7,860 nucleotides of DNA, from the NCBI GenBank assembly GCA_031549565.1, contig JAVBPO010000040.1, positions 1-7,860 on the forward strand. The letters are read 5' to 3'. A program made the position numbers and the translations under genes. Source of the stretch: JAVBSX01 sp031549565 (GTDB taxonomy: Bacteria; Planctomycetota; Planctomycetia; Pirellulales; Thermoguttaceae). This document shows, piece after piece, positions 1 to 4,698 of this stretch. Below the pieces are notes generated by a model. The model worked only from the letters and a program-made list of their open reading frames with translations, was not told where the DNA came from and did not search any database. How positions within the stretch are numbered: the first letter of the stretch is position 1; the number at the start of each line of letters is the position of its first letter.

Positions 1-52
1 GTGGGGAAGCGCCCTTGGTCCACGTGACCGGGCTTGACTCATGAAGGATACG

Positions 53-451
53 TCACGAAGAGCATGAAAGCAAAGAAGTGTGCGGGATGACCAACCTATT
101 CCCGTCCAAAGCCGACTCGCGGCGGAGCCGCTTCCGTCCAACTGTCGTAAAGCTGATTTTGTAGATCATCTCCACGGGGGAGTACCGGATCACGTTCGGA
201 TATTTGTCTTTCACGGCGACGATTTCGCCTTTCCGATTGACGGCAAAATGCCGCTCATCGCCGGAAAAAGCAACGAAAGCGTACTCGCCTCTGCAGATTT
301 CGTAGTACAACCGTTCCCCGCGTTGGACTCTTCGATTGAGAGCCGCGGCTTTCCGCTCCATCTGCGGGAACGACGGGACCGGCTTTGGGGTCTTTTTGGC
401 GGGTTTCTTCGGGGTTTTCTTCACGGGTTTCTTTGAGGGGGATTTTTTCAT
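53..451 (-). CDS. Small basic protein with Lys/Pro-rich N-terminal tail
   Basis: This 132-residue protein begins with about 25 residues of tandem KKTPKKPAKKTPK-type repeats, like the tails of bacterial histone-H1-like or AlgP-like proteins. Residues 30-105 form a compact, ordered-looking region (Arg-rich RRVQRGERLYY, then alternating hydrophobic strands), followed by a polar C-terminus. There is no signal peptide or membrane segment. The tail suggests binding to nucleic acid or another polyanion, which is inference; I recognise no family for the globular part. The ATG at 451 is chosen because the Lys-rich segment follows it directly. No good Shine-Dalgarno sequence precedes it, although an AT-rich TATA-like stretch abuts the start, so a leaderless or weakly initiated message is possible. 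It is divergent from the gene at 633. The overlapping plus-strand frame (80-436) is taken as a shadow. Confidence 0.6.
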   Translation of the reverse strand: MKKSPSKKPVKKTPKKPAKKTPKPVPSFPQMERKAAALNRRVQRGERLYYEICRGEYAFVAFSGDERHFAVNRKGEIVAVKDKYPNVIRYSPVEMIYKISFTTVGRKRLRRESALDGNRLVIPHTSLLSCSS

Positions 452-632
452 GGGTATAAATTGGTTATGCGCGCACCTTGAGCGCAGAGAGATGGTGGGG
501 GAATCGAAGACGGGATGAGATTATGCTATTTTCACGGCTGTTTTGCTCTTGCCGGGAGGAAGAGAAGGCGATACAATTCGTAAGTCACATTGCTTCTTCC
601 GGTTTATTACCGCTTTGGCATTGGGGTGTAAA
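452..632. promoter_or_regulatory. Divergent intergenic region with TTATGCTAT motif
   Basis: This 181-bp gap separates the divergent genes at 451 (minus) and 633 (plus). The motif TTATGCTAT at 521-529 sits about 100 bases before the plus-strand start. It recurs in front of other plus- and minus-strand genes here, so it may be a -10-type element. There is no recognisable -35 box at 16-18 bp spacing. Promoter function is inference. Confidence 0.3.
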
Positions 633-851
633 ATGTCCACTCTTGAAATACTTAAAAAATGCTTGCTTACCGACGAATTCGATCCTTTCGATATGTCGCC
701 GCTTGAATCTCCTCCATCGTTTCATACGGAAGATATTCCAGACGATTTTCTCGCGCCGACCGATCCTTTTGCGGGGTTTCGTGAAAGTATGGACCTGCTT
801 GGAAATGACTTAAAACGAGGAATCGAAATCCATTGCCCCCAAAGTCGCTAA
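633..851 (+). CDS. Small acidic protein, possibly the N-terminal part of the DUF2335 gene
   Basis: This 72-residue frame starts MSTLEILKKCLL. The ATG at 633 is preceded by GGGGTG at 623-628, a usable ribosome binding site, so I prefer it to upstream starts at 543 or 478. The product is acidic and rich in Asp, Pro and Phe in its middle (DPFDMSPLES, IPDDFLAPTDPF), with no membrane segment, and looks like a disordered, low-complexity N-terminal region. It ends 10 bases before the first usable start (TTG) of the DUF2335 frame, which is open from 814 and overlaps this ORF. A one-base shift at the CCCCC tract at 836-840 would join the two into one protein of about 210 residues. It is either an independent small gene or the 5' part of a frameshifted gene; I lean slightly to the second. 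Confidence 0.5.
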   Translation: MSTLEILKKCLLTDEFDPFDMSPLESPPSFHTEDIPDDFLAPTDPFAGFRESMDLLGNDLKRGIEIHCPQSR

Positions 852-861
852 ACACGATGTT

Positions 862-1266
862 TTGCACAACGGCGATCAGTCCGTCGTTTCCGGCGAATAT
901 TACGAAGGGCCGTTTTTACCGCCCGAAACCCTTGCTAAATACGAGGATATTCAAAAAGGTTTGGTTGACCGCATTTTCAATTATGCGGAATCCGAGCAAA
1001 AGCATCGTCGTTTGGTTCAGGAAAAACTGGCTGACAACGCGATATTCACGACTCGAAGTAATTTCTACGTCCATTGTTTGGCTTGCGTCTGCATCACCTT
1101 GATGTACATTGCGATGCTACTCATAGGCGGTTACGCTTTGTATCTCGGTTATGTTAAAACAGCGATTACCATTCTTGCCGGGCCGATTATCCGCGTTTTA
1201 TACGCTATGACCCATATGACAAACAAATCGTCGAGCGACAAGCCCAAAAATCGCAAAGACAAATAG
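862..1266 (+). CDS. DUF2335 family membrane protein
   Basis: The first 50 residues carry the pattern I associate with DUF2335: SGEYYEGPFLPPETLAKYEDIQKGLVDRI, matching the family's SGPLPPPE..L..Y....PG....I, then a Glu/Lys/His-rich helix (YAESEQKHRRLVQ). Two hydrophobic segments follow, roughly residues 72-95 and 98-116, then a Lys/Ser-rich cytoplasmic tail. Such proteins are small predicted inner-membrane proteins, frequent on phages and mobile elements, with unknown function. The start is doubtful. The TTG at 862 has no Shine-Dalgarno sequence, and the frame is open upstream to 814 without ATG or GTG (ATT at 832 follows an AGGA). The simplest explanation is that the N-terminus lies in the preceding frame at 633 and the reading frame changes near the C5 tract at 836-840. 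The family call rests on the motif alone. Confidence 0.65.
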   Translation: MHNGDQSVVSGEYYEGPFLPPETLAKYEDIQKGLVDRIFNYAESEQKHRRLVQEKLADNAIFTTRSNFYVHCLACVCITLMYIAMLLIGGYALYLGYVKTAITILAGPIIRVLYAMTHMTNKSSSDKPKNRKDK

Positions 1267-1695
1267 CTTGACTACGGGTATAACATCTCCCGGCCGAGTT
1301 CGTCTTCGACCAGGATCGGACCTCCGACTTCGGGCGGGAGGGGTTCGTACAGACCGGGCAAGGCCACGACTACCTGGATTCGCTCGTATCAACCGATGAA
1401 GGGCGGGGATAAAGTATTGATTCCTTGGTCACGTACATCGTCAGCTTTTCCTGGTAATGCACGAGGTCATTCAGTAAAGCAGCGATTCGATTGAGGGCGT
1501 CAACAACTTCTTTTGCCTCAACGACACTCACGCATGGCGGTGTCGTTGATCCGCTTACTGAGCCGTGGCGAACGAACGCTTCGCGAAGTTCACGAAAAAT
1601 GCTTGGCCGATCCCCGCCCCGTCGCGAAACGCTTGGGGCTCAAAAAGTGAAACTTGTTAGCGGTGTGGCGGATCACGGTGAAATCTGCCCGGACG
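1267..1695. other. Gene-poor stretch, probably decayed or unknown coding DNA
   Basis: No convincing full-length gene is visible. Short open frames on both strands have plausible composition but poor starts: minus 1370-1531 (listed separately), plus 1534-1650 (38 residues ending LADPRPVAKRLGLKK), and plus about 1294-1411 (EFVFDQDRTSDFGREGF and on, no start). A perfect 10-bp inverted repeat (1518-1527 and 1540-1549, 12-base loop) lies within it. The pattern fits remnants of former genes, but I recognise none of them. Confidence 0.35.
1370..1531 (-). CDS. Possible small ORF, 53 residues
   Basis: The frame starts at GTG 1531 and reads MSVVEAKEVVDALNRIAALLNDLVHYQEKLTMYVTKES, then a polar tail. 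The first 35 residues look like an amphipathic or coiled-coil helix with heptad-like hydrophobic spacing, unlike random translation. There is no ribosome binding site, and the frame continues open upstream for about 37 codons without an ATG, so it may be the C-terminal remnant of a longer gene. It overlaps a 10-bp inverted repeat at its 5' end. I recognise no family. It competes with the plus-strand frame at 1534-1650, and neither is well supported. Confidence 0.25.
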   Translation of the reverse strand: MSVVEAKEVVDALNRIAALLNDLVHYQEKLTMYVTKESILYPRPSSVDTSESR

Positions 1696-1696
1696 C

Positions 1697-1724
1697 TTGA
1701 CCCGCCGTACCTGTGAGGTATATT
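1697..1724 (+). promoter_or_regulatory. Sigma-70-like promoter for candidate small RNA
   Basis: TTGACC (1697-1702) and TATATT (1719-1724) are separated by 16 bp, each matching the consensus hexamer at 5 of 6 positions. The predicted start is near 1731. No coding region with a ribosome binding site follows before the terminator at 1756-1797. Confidence 0.45.
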
Positions 1725-1730
1725 AAGAGC

Positions 1731-1797
1731 GTCTGGGGTTTTCATTTCGGACACGGAGCGTTTTGCATCTTTCCACGGAGGAGAACGCTCTTTTTTT
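1731..1797 (+). ncRNA. Candidate small RNA of about 65 nt
   Basis: The interval runs from the predicted start of the 1697-1724 promoter to the end of the T-run of an intrinsic terminator, giving a transcript of about 65 nt with no plausible start codon and ribosome binding site. It is convergent with the toxin-antitoxin operon and its 3' end touches the last codons of that operon (stop at 1796-1798), so it could pair with the operon's mRNA 3' end. An upstream AAGAGCGT (1725-1732) could also pair with the terminator's 3' arm, although it straddles the predicted start. This matches no RNA family I know; the call rests on promoter plus terminator geometry only. Confidence 0.35.
1756..1797 (+). 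terminator. Intrinsic terminator (plus strand)
   Basis: GAGCGTT (1756-1762) pairs with AACGCTC (1784-1790), a 7-bp stem with a 21-base loop, followed by seven T (1791-1797). On the minus strand the hairpin has no downstream T-run, so it would only weakly stop the converging operon. Confidence 0.55.
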
Positions 1798-1996
1798 ATT
1801 TCTTGGTCTCCTCTCGGAGACGCCTCATATCTTCGTCGAAACGCTTGCTCTCACGCCGGAGATACTCGCGAACTTCCTCTTTCGTCATGCTTTCGGTTTC
1901 GTGCATCATTTCAGCGTGGACTTGCCGTTTCCATTTGACCGGATCAAAACCAGGAATCGGCTCCGGCCAAGTAAATGTTGTTTCAAGATTCATCAT
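1796..1996 (-). CDS. Small charged protein, third gene of the PIN toxin operon
   Basis: This protein of 65-66 residues has a short hydrophobic-aromatic N-terminus (TTFTWPEPIPGFDPVKWKRQ) and a highly charged helical C-terminal half (MTKEEVREYLRRESKRFDEDMRRLREETKK). The pattern K.KR..HAE...ETE.MT.EE resembles small proteins I recall beside this type of PIN gene, such as those with MK..I..EI...TK.MS.EE; this is recollection, not a search. Two adjacent ATGs exist (1996 and 1993). The GAGGTG on the minus strand at 2001-2006 is 4 and 7 bases away respectively, so 1993 may be the real start. It overlaps the toxin's 3' end by 14 bases, so the two are translated from one message. It may be a co-antitoxin or accessory partner. 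It has no membrane segment. Confidence 0.65.
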   Translation of the reverse strand: MMNLETTFTWPEPIPGFDPVKWKRQVHAEMMHETESMTKEEVREYLRRESKRFDEDMRRLREETKK

Positions 1997-2450
1997 TGAT
2001 CACCTCGTAGGGGGTTCGGATGTCAACTTGTGCATAACCCAACATCATGTTGACACCGTTGTATCCAAGGATTCGTGTTTTGTTGACCATGTGGCCAAAA
2101 TTCCAACTCACAACAATCCCGGCGTTGGCAAGCGTCGCCAAGGCGATATGCTTACAATCTGCAAGGCTATTGGGCCCAACGACTTTTTCAGCAATGTACC
2201 TTTCGGCCAGAGCGTCGGATTCGTCCGTCGAAACGATTCGCTCGATCTGCGATTCCGGCAGCGATGCGAAAAATTCGCGGACACACAAAGGAGCGCGTTC
2301 AACTTCGTATTTTAGCACGTCCGAGACGATGATTACAATCTCACCATTCCGGACAGCGTTCCAAAATGGTTTCGTTTGCTCCGCGTACTGATTGAACAGC
2401 CCGCCGACCGCACAGCCATCCACGTAAACTCGTTTGATGATATTCGTCAT
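1983..2450 (-). CDS. PIN-domain ribonuclease toxin
   Basis: At 155 residues it has the usual length of a single PIN domain. PIN toxins are Mg2+-dependent ribonucleases that cleave RNA in the cytoplasm when not neutralised. Candidate metal-binding acids are Asp11 in strand 1 (RVYVDGCAVGGLF), Glu49 (VLKYEVE) and Asp98 (LADCKHIALAT). The stretch HIALATLANAGIVVSWNFGHMVN is strongly typical of a PIN subgroup found in type II toxin-antitoxin loci. The residues after the first Asp are unusual: most relatives have Asp-Thr-Ser or similar, here Asp-Gly-Cys, which could affect metal or substrate binding. The ATG at 2448-2450 overlaps the antitoxin stop as ATGA, indicating translational coupling. The family call is firm; the target RNA is unknown. 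Confidence 0.85.
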   Translation of the reverse strand: MTNIIKRVYVDGCAVGGLFNQYAEQTKPFWNAVRNGEIVIIVSDVLKYEVERAPLCVREFFASLPESQIERIVSTDESDALAERYIAEKVVGPNSLADCKHIALATLANAGIVVSWNFGHMVNKTRILGYNGVNMMLGYAQVDIRTPYEVINDES

Positions 2451-2653
2451 TTCTTCATCTCCTTGCGAAGGGCTTCGATTTCAAGACGCAATTCTTCAAT
2501 TTTGGATTCGAGATGTCCAGTAAGGCCACCTTCGATCAAGAGCTCAAGATAGGTCGTCATTGATACGCCTACCTTTTTCGACTCTCTTTCAAGCGTCTCT
2601 TTGGATATTTTGCTGATTCTCGCGTTGAGATATTCAACTTCTTTTTTGGTCAT
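2447..2653 (-). CDS. Ribbon-helix-helix-like antitoxin with coiled-coil tail
   Basis: This 68-residue protein, MTKKEVEYLNARISKETLERESKKVGVSMTTYLELLIEGGL in outline, shows a short beta-strand-like segment followed by two helices in the spacing of ribbon-helix-helix (CopG/MetJ-type) DNA-binding proteins. It ends in a charged heptad helix (ESKIEELRLEIEALRKEMKK) probably used for oligomerisation or toxin contact. The ATG at 2653 is preceded on the minus strand by GGAG with about 5-base spacing, better than the TTG at 2677. It lies directly below a 45-bp dyad that overlaps its promoter, as expected for an autorepressing antitoxin. It overlaps the PIN gene by 4 bases. By position and fold it should neutralise the PIN toxin and repress the operon; the fold is inferred from the pattern. 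Confidence 0.75.
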   Translation of the reverse strand: MTKKEVEYLNARISKISKETLERESKKVGVSMTTYLELLIEGGLTGHLESKIEELRLEIEALRKEMKK

Positions 2654-2670
2654 TTTTTCTCCAGTTGCGC

Positions 2671-2715
2671 AAAGCAAGTTGCATTACATAACCATACTGT
2701 AATGCAGACTGCTTT
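2671..2715. promoter_or_regulatory. Dyad operator of the toxin-antitoxin operon
   Basis: This is a perfect two-part inverted repeat: AAAGCA (2671-2676) N4 GCATTACA (2681-2688), a 9-base centre, then TGTAATGC (2698-2705) N4 TGCTTT (2710-2715). The arms match at all 14 symmetric positions. It lies 18-62 bases upstream of the antitoxin start and covers the predicted -10 box, so antitoxin bound here should block transcription. Confidence 0.7.
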
Positions 2716-2724
2716 ACATTTCAA
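2696..2724 (-). promoter_or_regulatory. Predicted promoter of the toxin-antitoxin operon
   Basis: On the minus strand, TTGAAA (2724-2719) and TACAGT (2701-2696) are separated by 17 bp, matching consensus at 5 and 4 of 6 positions. The start of transcription would fall near 2689, about 36 bases before the antitoxin ATG. The -10 box sits near the centre of the dyad operator. Confidence 0.45.
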
Positions 2725-2773
2725 CAGCAAATCCAGAAACTTTTCAAAATTTCCCAAAATAATTTCTGTTGCG

Positions 2774-2831
2774 TTTCACTACCCATTGGAATTCGTTTCA
2801 CTACCCATTTGCGGCTTTCACTACCCATTGG
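2774..2831 (+). repeat. Three iteron-like direct repeats
   Basis: TTTCACTACCCATT occurs at 2774-2787, 2796-2809 and 2816-2829, each preceded by G or C; the first and third continue with GG. Starts are 22 and 20 bases apart, about two helical turns, so the sites face the same side of the DNA. A 7-bp inverted repeat (TTTGCGG 2808-2814, CCGCAAA 2842-2848) encloses the third. Such arrays bind replication initiators, partition proteins or regulators; which applies here is unknown. Confidence 0.7.
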
Positions 2832-3004
2832 CCCGACACCTCCGCAAACTTACCGTAATTATTTTGCCGGGCAATCCCCGCAACCGCTGAAAACGACCTA
2901 TTATTGAATAAAAAAGGGCGGGCACGGGCGGCGCCGGATAATTGATACAAGCGACACAAGCCGTGCTATTTGCGGTTTCTTCTTATGCTATCTCGGTGTA
3001 ATTT

Positions 3005-3066
3005 TGGCATTTCGTGATTTTGTGGCATTTCGCGTATTTCTCGAAATTTCATCATTTCGCGTATTT
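3005..3066 (+). repeat. CATTTCGCGTATTT repeat cluster
   Basis: CATTTCGCGTATTT occurs exactly at 3026-3039 and 3053-3066, with a partial copy (TGGCATTTCG) at 3005-3014 matching TGGCATTTCG at 3023-3032. The cluster lies between the two TTATGCTAT motifs upstream of the gene at 3259 and may be a regulator binding region. Confidence 0.5.
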
Positions 3067-3258
3067 TTGCCCCGAATCGGCTTGTCGCGTTTTTGGATTT
3101 ATGCTATGCTCACGTTGTCTTGATCTTCAATTAGCGGACGCTTGTGTCGGTAAATTATCGAAATTGCCCGACATCTTTTCGCGCAAAAGTCCGAAATAAA
3201 GGGTACAATTGAGTGATTGACAGTCGCGCAGAAGCAAAGGAATCCGGAGGGACCACTC

Positions 3259-3471
3259 ATGTCAAACATCTTTGATTCTACAAAAAGGCGTTTATCCGAG
3301 ATCAAACGACAGCAAGAAAAGAAACGACGGGGGATCGAACAAGGGGTTTGCGCCTCGATCGCCCGTGGTAACATTTCATTGCAACAAGGCGAATACATCA
3401 CCCAAGAGGATATGGACAAGCTCCAAAAAGAAATGGAGGATTTCTTTTTCTCGGAGCAATCTAAATGGTAG
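3259..3471 (+). CDS. Small basic helical protein, first gene of two-gene module
   Basis: This 70-residue protein begins MSNIFDSTKRRLSEIKRQQEKKRRGIEQG, a strongly basic helix, followed by a middle segment (VCASIARGNISLQQGEYI) and an acidic C-terminal helix (TQEDMDKLQKEMEDFFFSEQ). There is no membrane segment. The middle region followed by EYITQEDMDKLQKE loosely resembles small antitoxin-type proteins, but I do not recognise the family. The ATG at 3259 is chosen because GGAGG at 3246-3250 is 8 bases upstream; the in-frame start at 3217 has no such signal. It overlaps the next gene by 7 bases, indicating coupled translation. The positions suggest the two proteins act together, perhaps as regulator and membrane effector, which is inference only. 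Confidence 0.75.
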   Translation: MSNIFDSTKRRLSEIKRQQEKKRRGIEQGVCASIARGNISLQQGEYITQEDMDKLQKEMEDFFFSEQSKW

Positions 3472-4097
3472 TTGACGATGAATTCCGCGAAGCGTTTTCC
3501 AAAGCCGAAGAGGATATCAAATATGCCGAACTGGCTATTTACTCTTTTTCGACGAACGAAGACGACGACTGCCTTAAAAATACAAACGAGTCGCCCCGTG
3601 GAGTTGTCGTTCCGTCGCTGAATGAATTGAGGTACGCTGCAAAGCATCTTTTGAATGCGATGCAATTGGATTCGTCGTCTCCGGAGTATCAGGAGCAAAT
3701 TAGAAGAGCGACGCGACATTGCATTAGGGCAAGGCTCGACGCTCTCAAGGCGACCGTTTTGTTTTTGGTCCGGGATTTTCGCGCGTTCAGTCAGGACTAT
3801 CGCCTCGTTCCGCTTCCCCAAAACGAGCGGGACCAGATGAACGCTCACCGAGAAACGATCCAAGCAGCCCTGAAGATTTTGAGTAAAGATCATTCTCAGA
3901 GCACAAACGAAGAGTGCGGCAAGCTGAAGGAATGCGTTGAAAGGTTGCACGGGTTCTATCTAGTGGTTGAAAGGGATCGAGACAAATACAATCAAATTCT
4001 TGCTGAAATCGACAATCACAACAAGAGTTCGACGATGCAATGGATGGTTGGCCTTGCGATCGCAGTGATCTCGTTTTTGCTTGGGCTTTGTTTTTGA
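3465..4097 (+). CDS. Tail-anchored helical protein of unknown function
   Basis: This 210-residue protein is largely helical, with a charged N-terminus (MVVDDEFREAFSKAEEDIKYAELAIYSF), a conserved-looking core (LNELRYAAKHLLNAM, then RATRHCIRARLDALKATVLFLVRDFRAFSQDYR), a further helix pair and one C-terminal hydrophobic segment at about residues 193-210 (MQWMVGLAIAVISFLLGLCF), making it a tail-anchored membrane protein facing the cytoplasm. The pattern LNELRYA..HLL...(x)n...H C.RA..DA resembles uncharacterised bacterial proteins I have seen on accessory islands, but I cannot name a family. The ATG at 3465 has GGAG at 3453-3456, 8 bases upstream, and overlaps the previous gene. The 283-codon frame on the opposite strand (3099-3950) is rejected as a shadow. 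It is convergent with the winged-helix gene at 4220. Confidence 0.8.
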   Translation: MVVDDEFREAFSKAEEDIKYAELAIYSFSTNEDDDCLKNTNESPRGVVVPSLNELRYAAKHLLNAMQLDSSSPEYQEQIRRATRHCIRARLDALKATVLFLVRDFRAFSQDYRLVPLPQNERDQMNAHRETIQAALKILSKDHSQSTNEECGKLKECVERLHGFYLVVERDRDKYNQILAEIDNHNKSSTMQWMVGLAIAVISFLLGLCF

Positions 4098-4192
4098 CAG
4101 CAAAGCCTAATCTTTTGCGGCGACGAATCTTTTTGCCCTCGCGTCATGATCTAAGAATACGTTACCAGAAAATGATTTCAAGACGCTTTTCC

Positions 4193-4212
4193 GGTTATGA
4201 CGATGCTAACCG
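4193..4212. repeat. Hairpin repeat, copy 1, after the winged-helix gene
   Basis: GGTTATGACGATGCTAACCG at 4193-4212 differs from copy 2 (4622-4641) at one base. Its ends pair (CCGGTTA at 4191-4197 with TAACCGG at 4207-4213), giving a 7-bp stem with a 9-base loop. It lies 7 bases beyond the stop of the minus-strand gene, where it may also act as a weak transcription stop, although no T-run follows on that strand. Confidence 0.7.
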
Positions 4213-4219
4213 GGTTTCG

Positions 4220-4615
4220 TTATTTTTCGACGACAGCCGACACAACCTCTCCGTCCGTTGTGACCCGAAGCGGGACCGAATTTTTCTCGAGAGCTTTATT
4301 GAGTTGAAAAATCAACTGCTTGACGCTGTTCGGCGTCCCGCACCCGGACCGCTCCCACACCGTATTTTGCAGCGTCTCGACGGATATCTGCAATTCCTCC
4401 GATTCGTAAAGCAGCCGCAAAAGTTTAAGCTGATTGTCGGAAAGTTCGAAAATCCCTCCCTGCCAGAGAACGGCGTGAGCGAAGAAGACGAATTGCGGGA
4501 ATCCGTTGTCCCGGCGTCCGTCCAAATGGAACTCCACGGTGATGTTTTTCTCGTCCGCTGCTGTAATATGAGCGTCGGACGCAACGAGCCGAAATGTAGT
4601 CTTATTCATGTTCAT
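4220..4615 (-). CDS. Winged-helix DNA-binding protein
   Basis: From the ATG at 4615 the protein has 131 residues. Residues about 1-50 form a beta-rich N-terminal part (TTFRLVASDAHITAADEKNITVEFHLDGRR). The C-terminal 75 residues follow the OmpR/PhoB-type winged-helix pattern: ELSDNQLKLLRLLYE, QISVETLQNTVWERSG, then TPNSVKQLIFQLNKALEK and a wing (LRVTTDGEVVSAVVE). There is no receiver domain, so it is probably a stand-alone regulator. The ATG at 4696 is unlikely: it lies inside a TTATGCTAT motif that may be this gene's promoter, and the 27 extra residues look non-coding. ATGs at 4615 and 4609 are both possible, with weak ribosome binding signals. Nearly identical 20-bp palindromic repeats sit 6 bases upstream of the start and 7 bases after the stop, possibly its own operators. 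Confidence 0.7.
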   Translation of the reverse strand: MNMNKTTFRLVASDAHITAADEKNITVEFHLDGRRDNGFPQFVFFAHAVLWQGGIFELSDNQLKLLRLLYESEELQISVETLQNTVWERSGCGTPNSVKQLIFQLNKALEKNSVPLRVTTDGEVVSAVVEK

Positions 4616-4621
4616 AATTCT

Positions 4622-4641
4622 GGTTAGGACGATGCTAACCG
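4622..4641. repeat. Hairpin repeat, copy 2, before the winged-helix gene
   Basis: GGTTAGGACGATGCTAACCG at 4622-4641 forms GGTTAG/CTAACC with a 7-base loop. It lies between the putative promoter motif (4690-4698) and the ATG at 4615, so it is inside the 5' untranslated region if that promoter is used. It is placed to act as an operator or leader hairpin for the winged-helix gene. Confidence 0.7.
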
Positions 4642-4689
4642 AAAACGAGTTAACGTAACCGGTATTGGAAAAAGAAACACATTGACGGT

Positions 4690-4698
4690 ATAGCATAA
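4690..4698 (-). promoter_or_regulatory. TTATGCTAT motif upstream of the winged-helix gene
   Basis: On the minus strand TTATGCTAT lies about 75 bases before the ATG at 4615, in the gene's orientation. It is one of four exact copies of this 9-mer in the window (others at 521, 2983 and 3099 on the plus strand). TATGCT resembles a -10 box; no -35 box is evident. Function is inference. Confidence 0.3.

Larger units (their letters stand above)
2716..3258. other. Long non-coding intergenic region
   Basis: No convincing gene lies between the toxin-antitoxin promoter and the gene at 3259. The region holds three TTTCACTACCCATT repeats (2774-2831), a GC-rich patch around 2917-2938, two copies of TTATGCTAT (2983-2991 and 3099-3107), and a second repeat family with CATTTCGCGTATTT at its core (3005-3066). 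Its length and repeats suggest a control or origin-like region. No clear DnaA box (TTATCCACA) was seen. Confidence 0.5.

Noticed and set aside
1491..1700. Plus-strand ORF of 69 codons
   Set aside because: It has Ser/Thr/Arg-rich composition, no ribosome binding site and conflicts with better-looking frames on both strands.
1713..2315. Plus-strand ORF of 200 codons
   Set aside because: It is antisense to the PIN toxin and third gene; the toxin motifs are convincing and this frame shows none.
2774..2831. Short CRISPR array
   Set aside because: Repeats are 14-16 bp with spacers of only 6-8 bases, and no cas genes are visible.
2716..3258. DnaA-box replication origin
   Set aside because: No convincing TTATCCACA-type boxes were seen; only iteron-like repeats support an origin role.
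3099..3950. Minus-strand ORF of 283 codons
   Set aside because: It has Cys/Ser/Arg-rich, non-protein-like composition and lies opposite two coupled genes with good ribosome binding sites.
4040..4627. Plus-strand ORF of 195 codons
   Set aside because: It lies opposite the winged-helix gene and has no ribosome binding site; the composition is Arg/Phe-rich and implausible.
4193..4641. Integron gene cassette with attC sites
   Set aside because: The flanking repeats are only 20 bp and do not show the R'/R'' core boxes (GTTRRRY/RYYYAAC) or the usual attC length; no integrase is seen.
4616..4696. N-terminal extension of the winged-helix protein from ATG 4696
   Set aside because: The ATG is part of the TTATGCTAT motif, the extra residues look non-coding, and a repeat hairpin lies inside this stretch.
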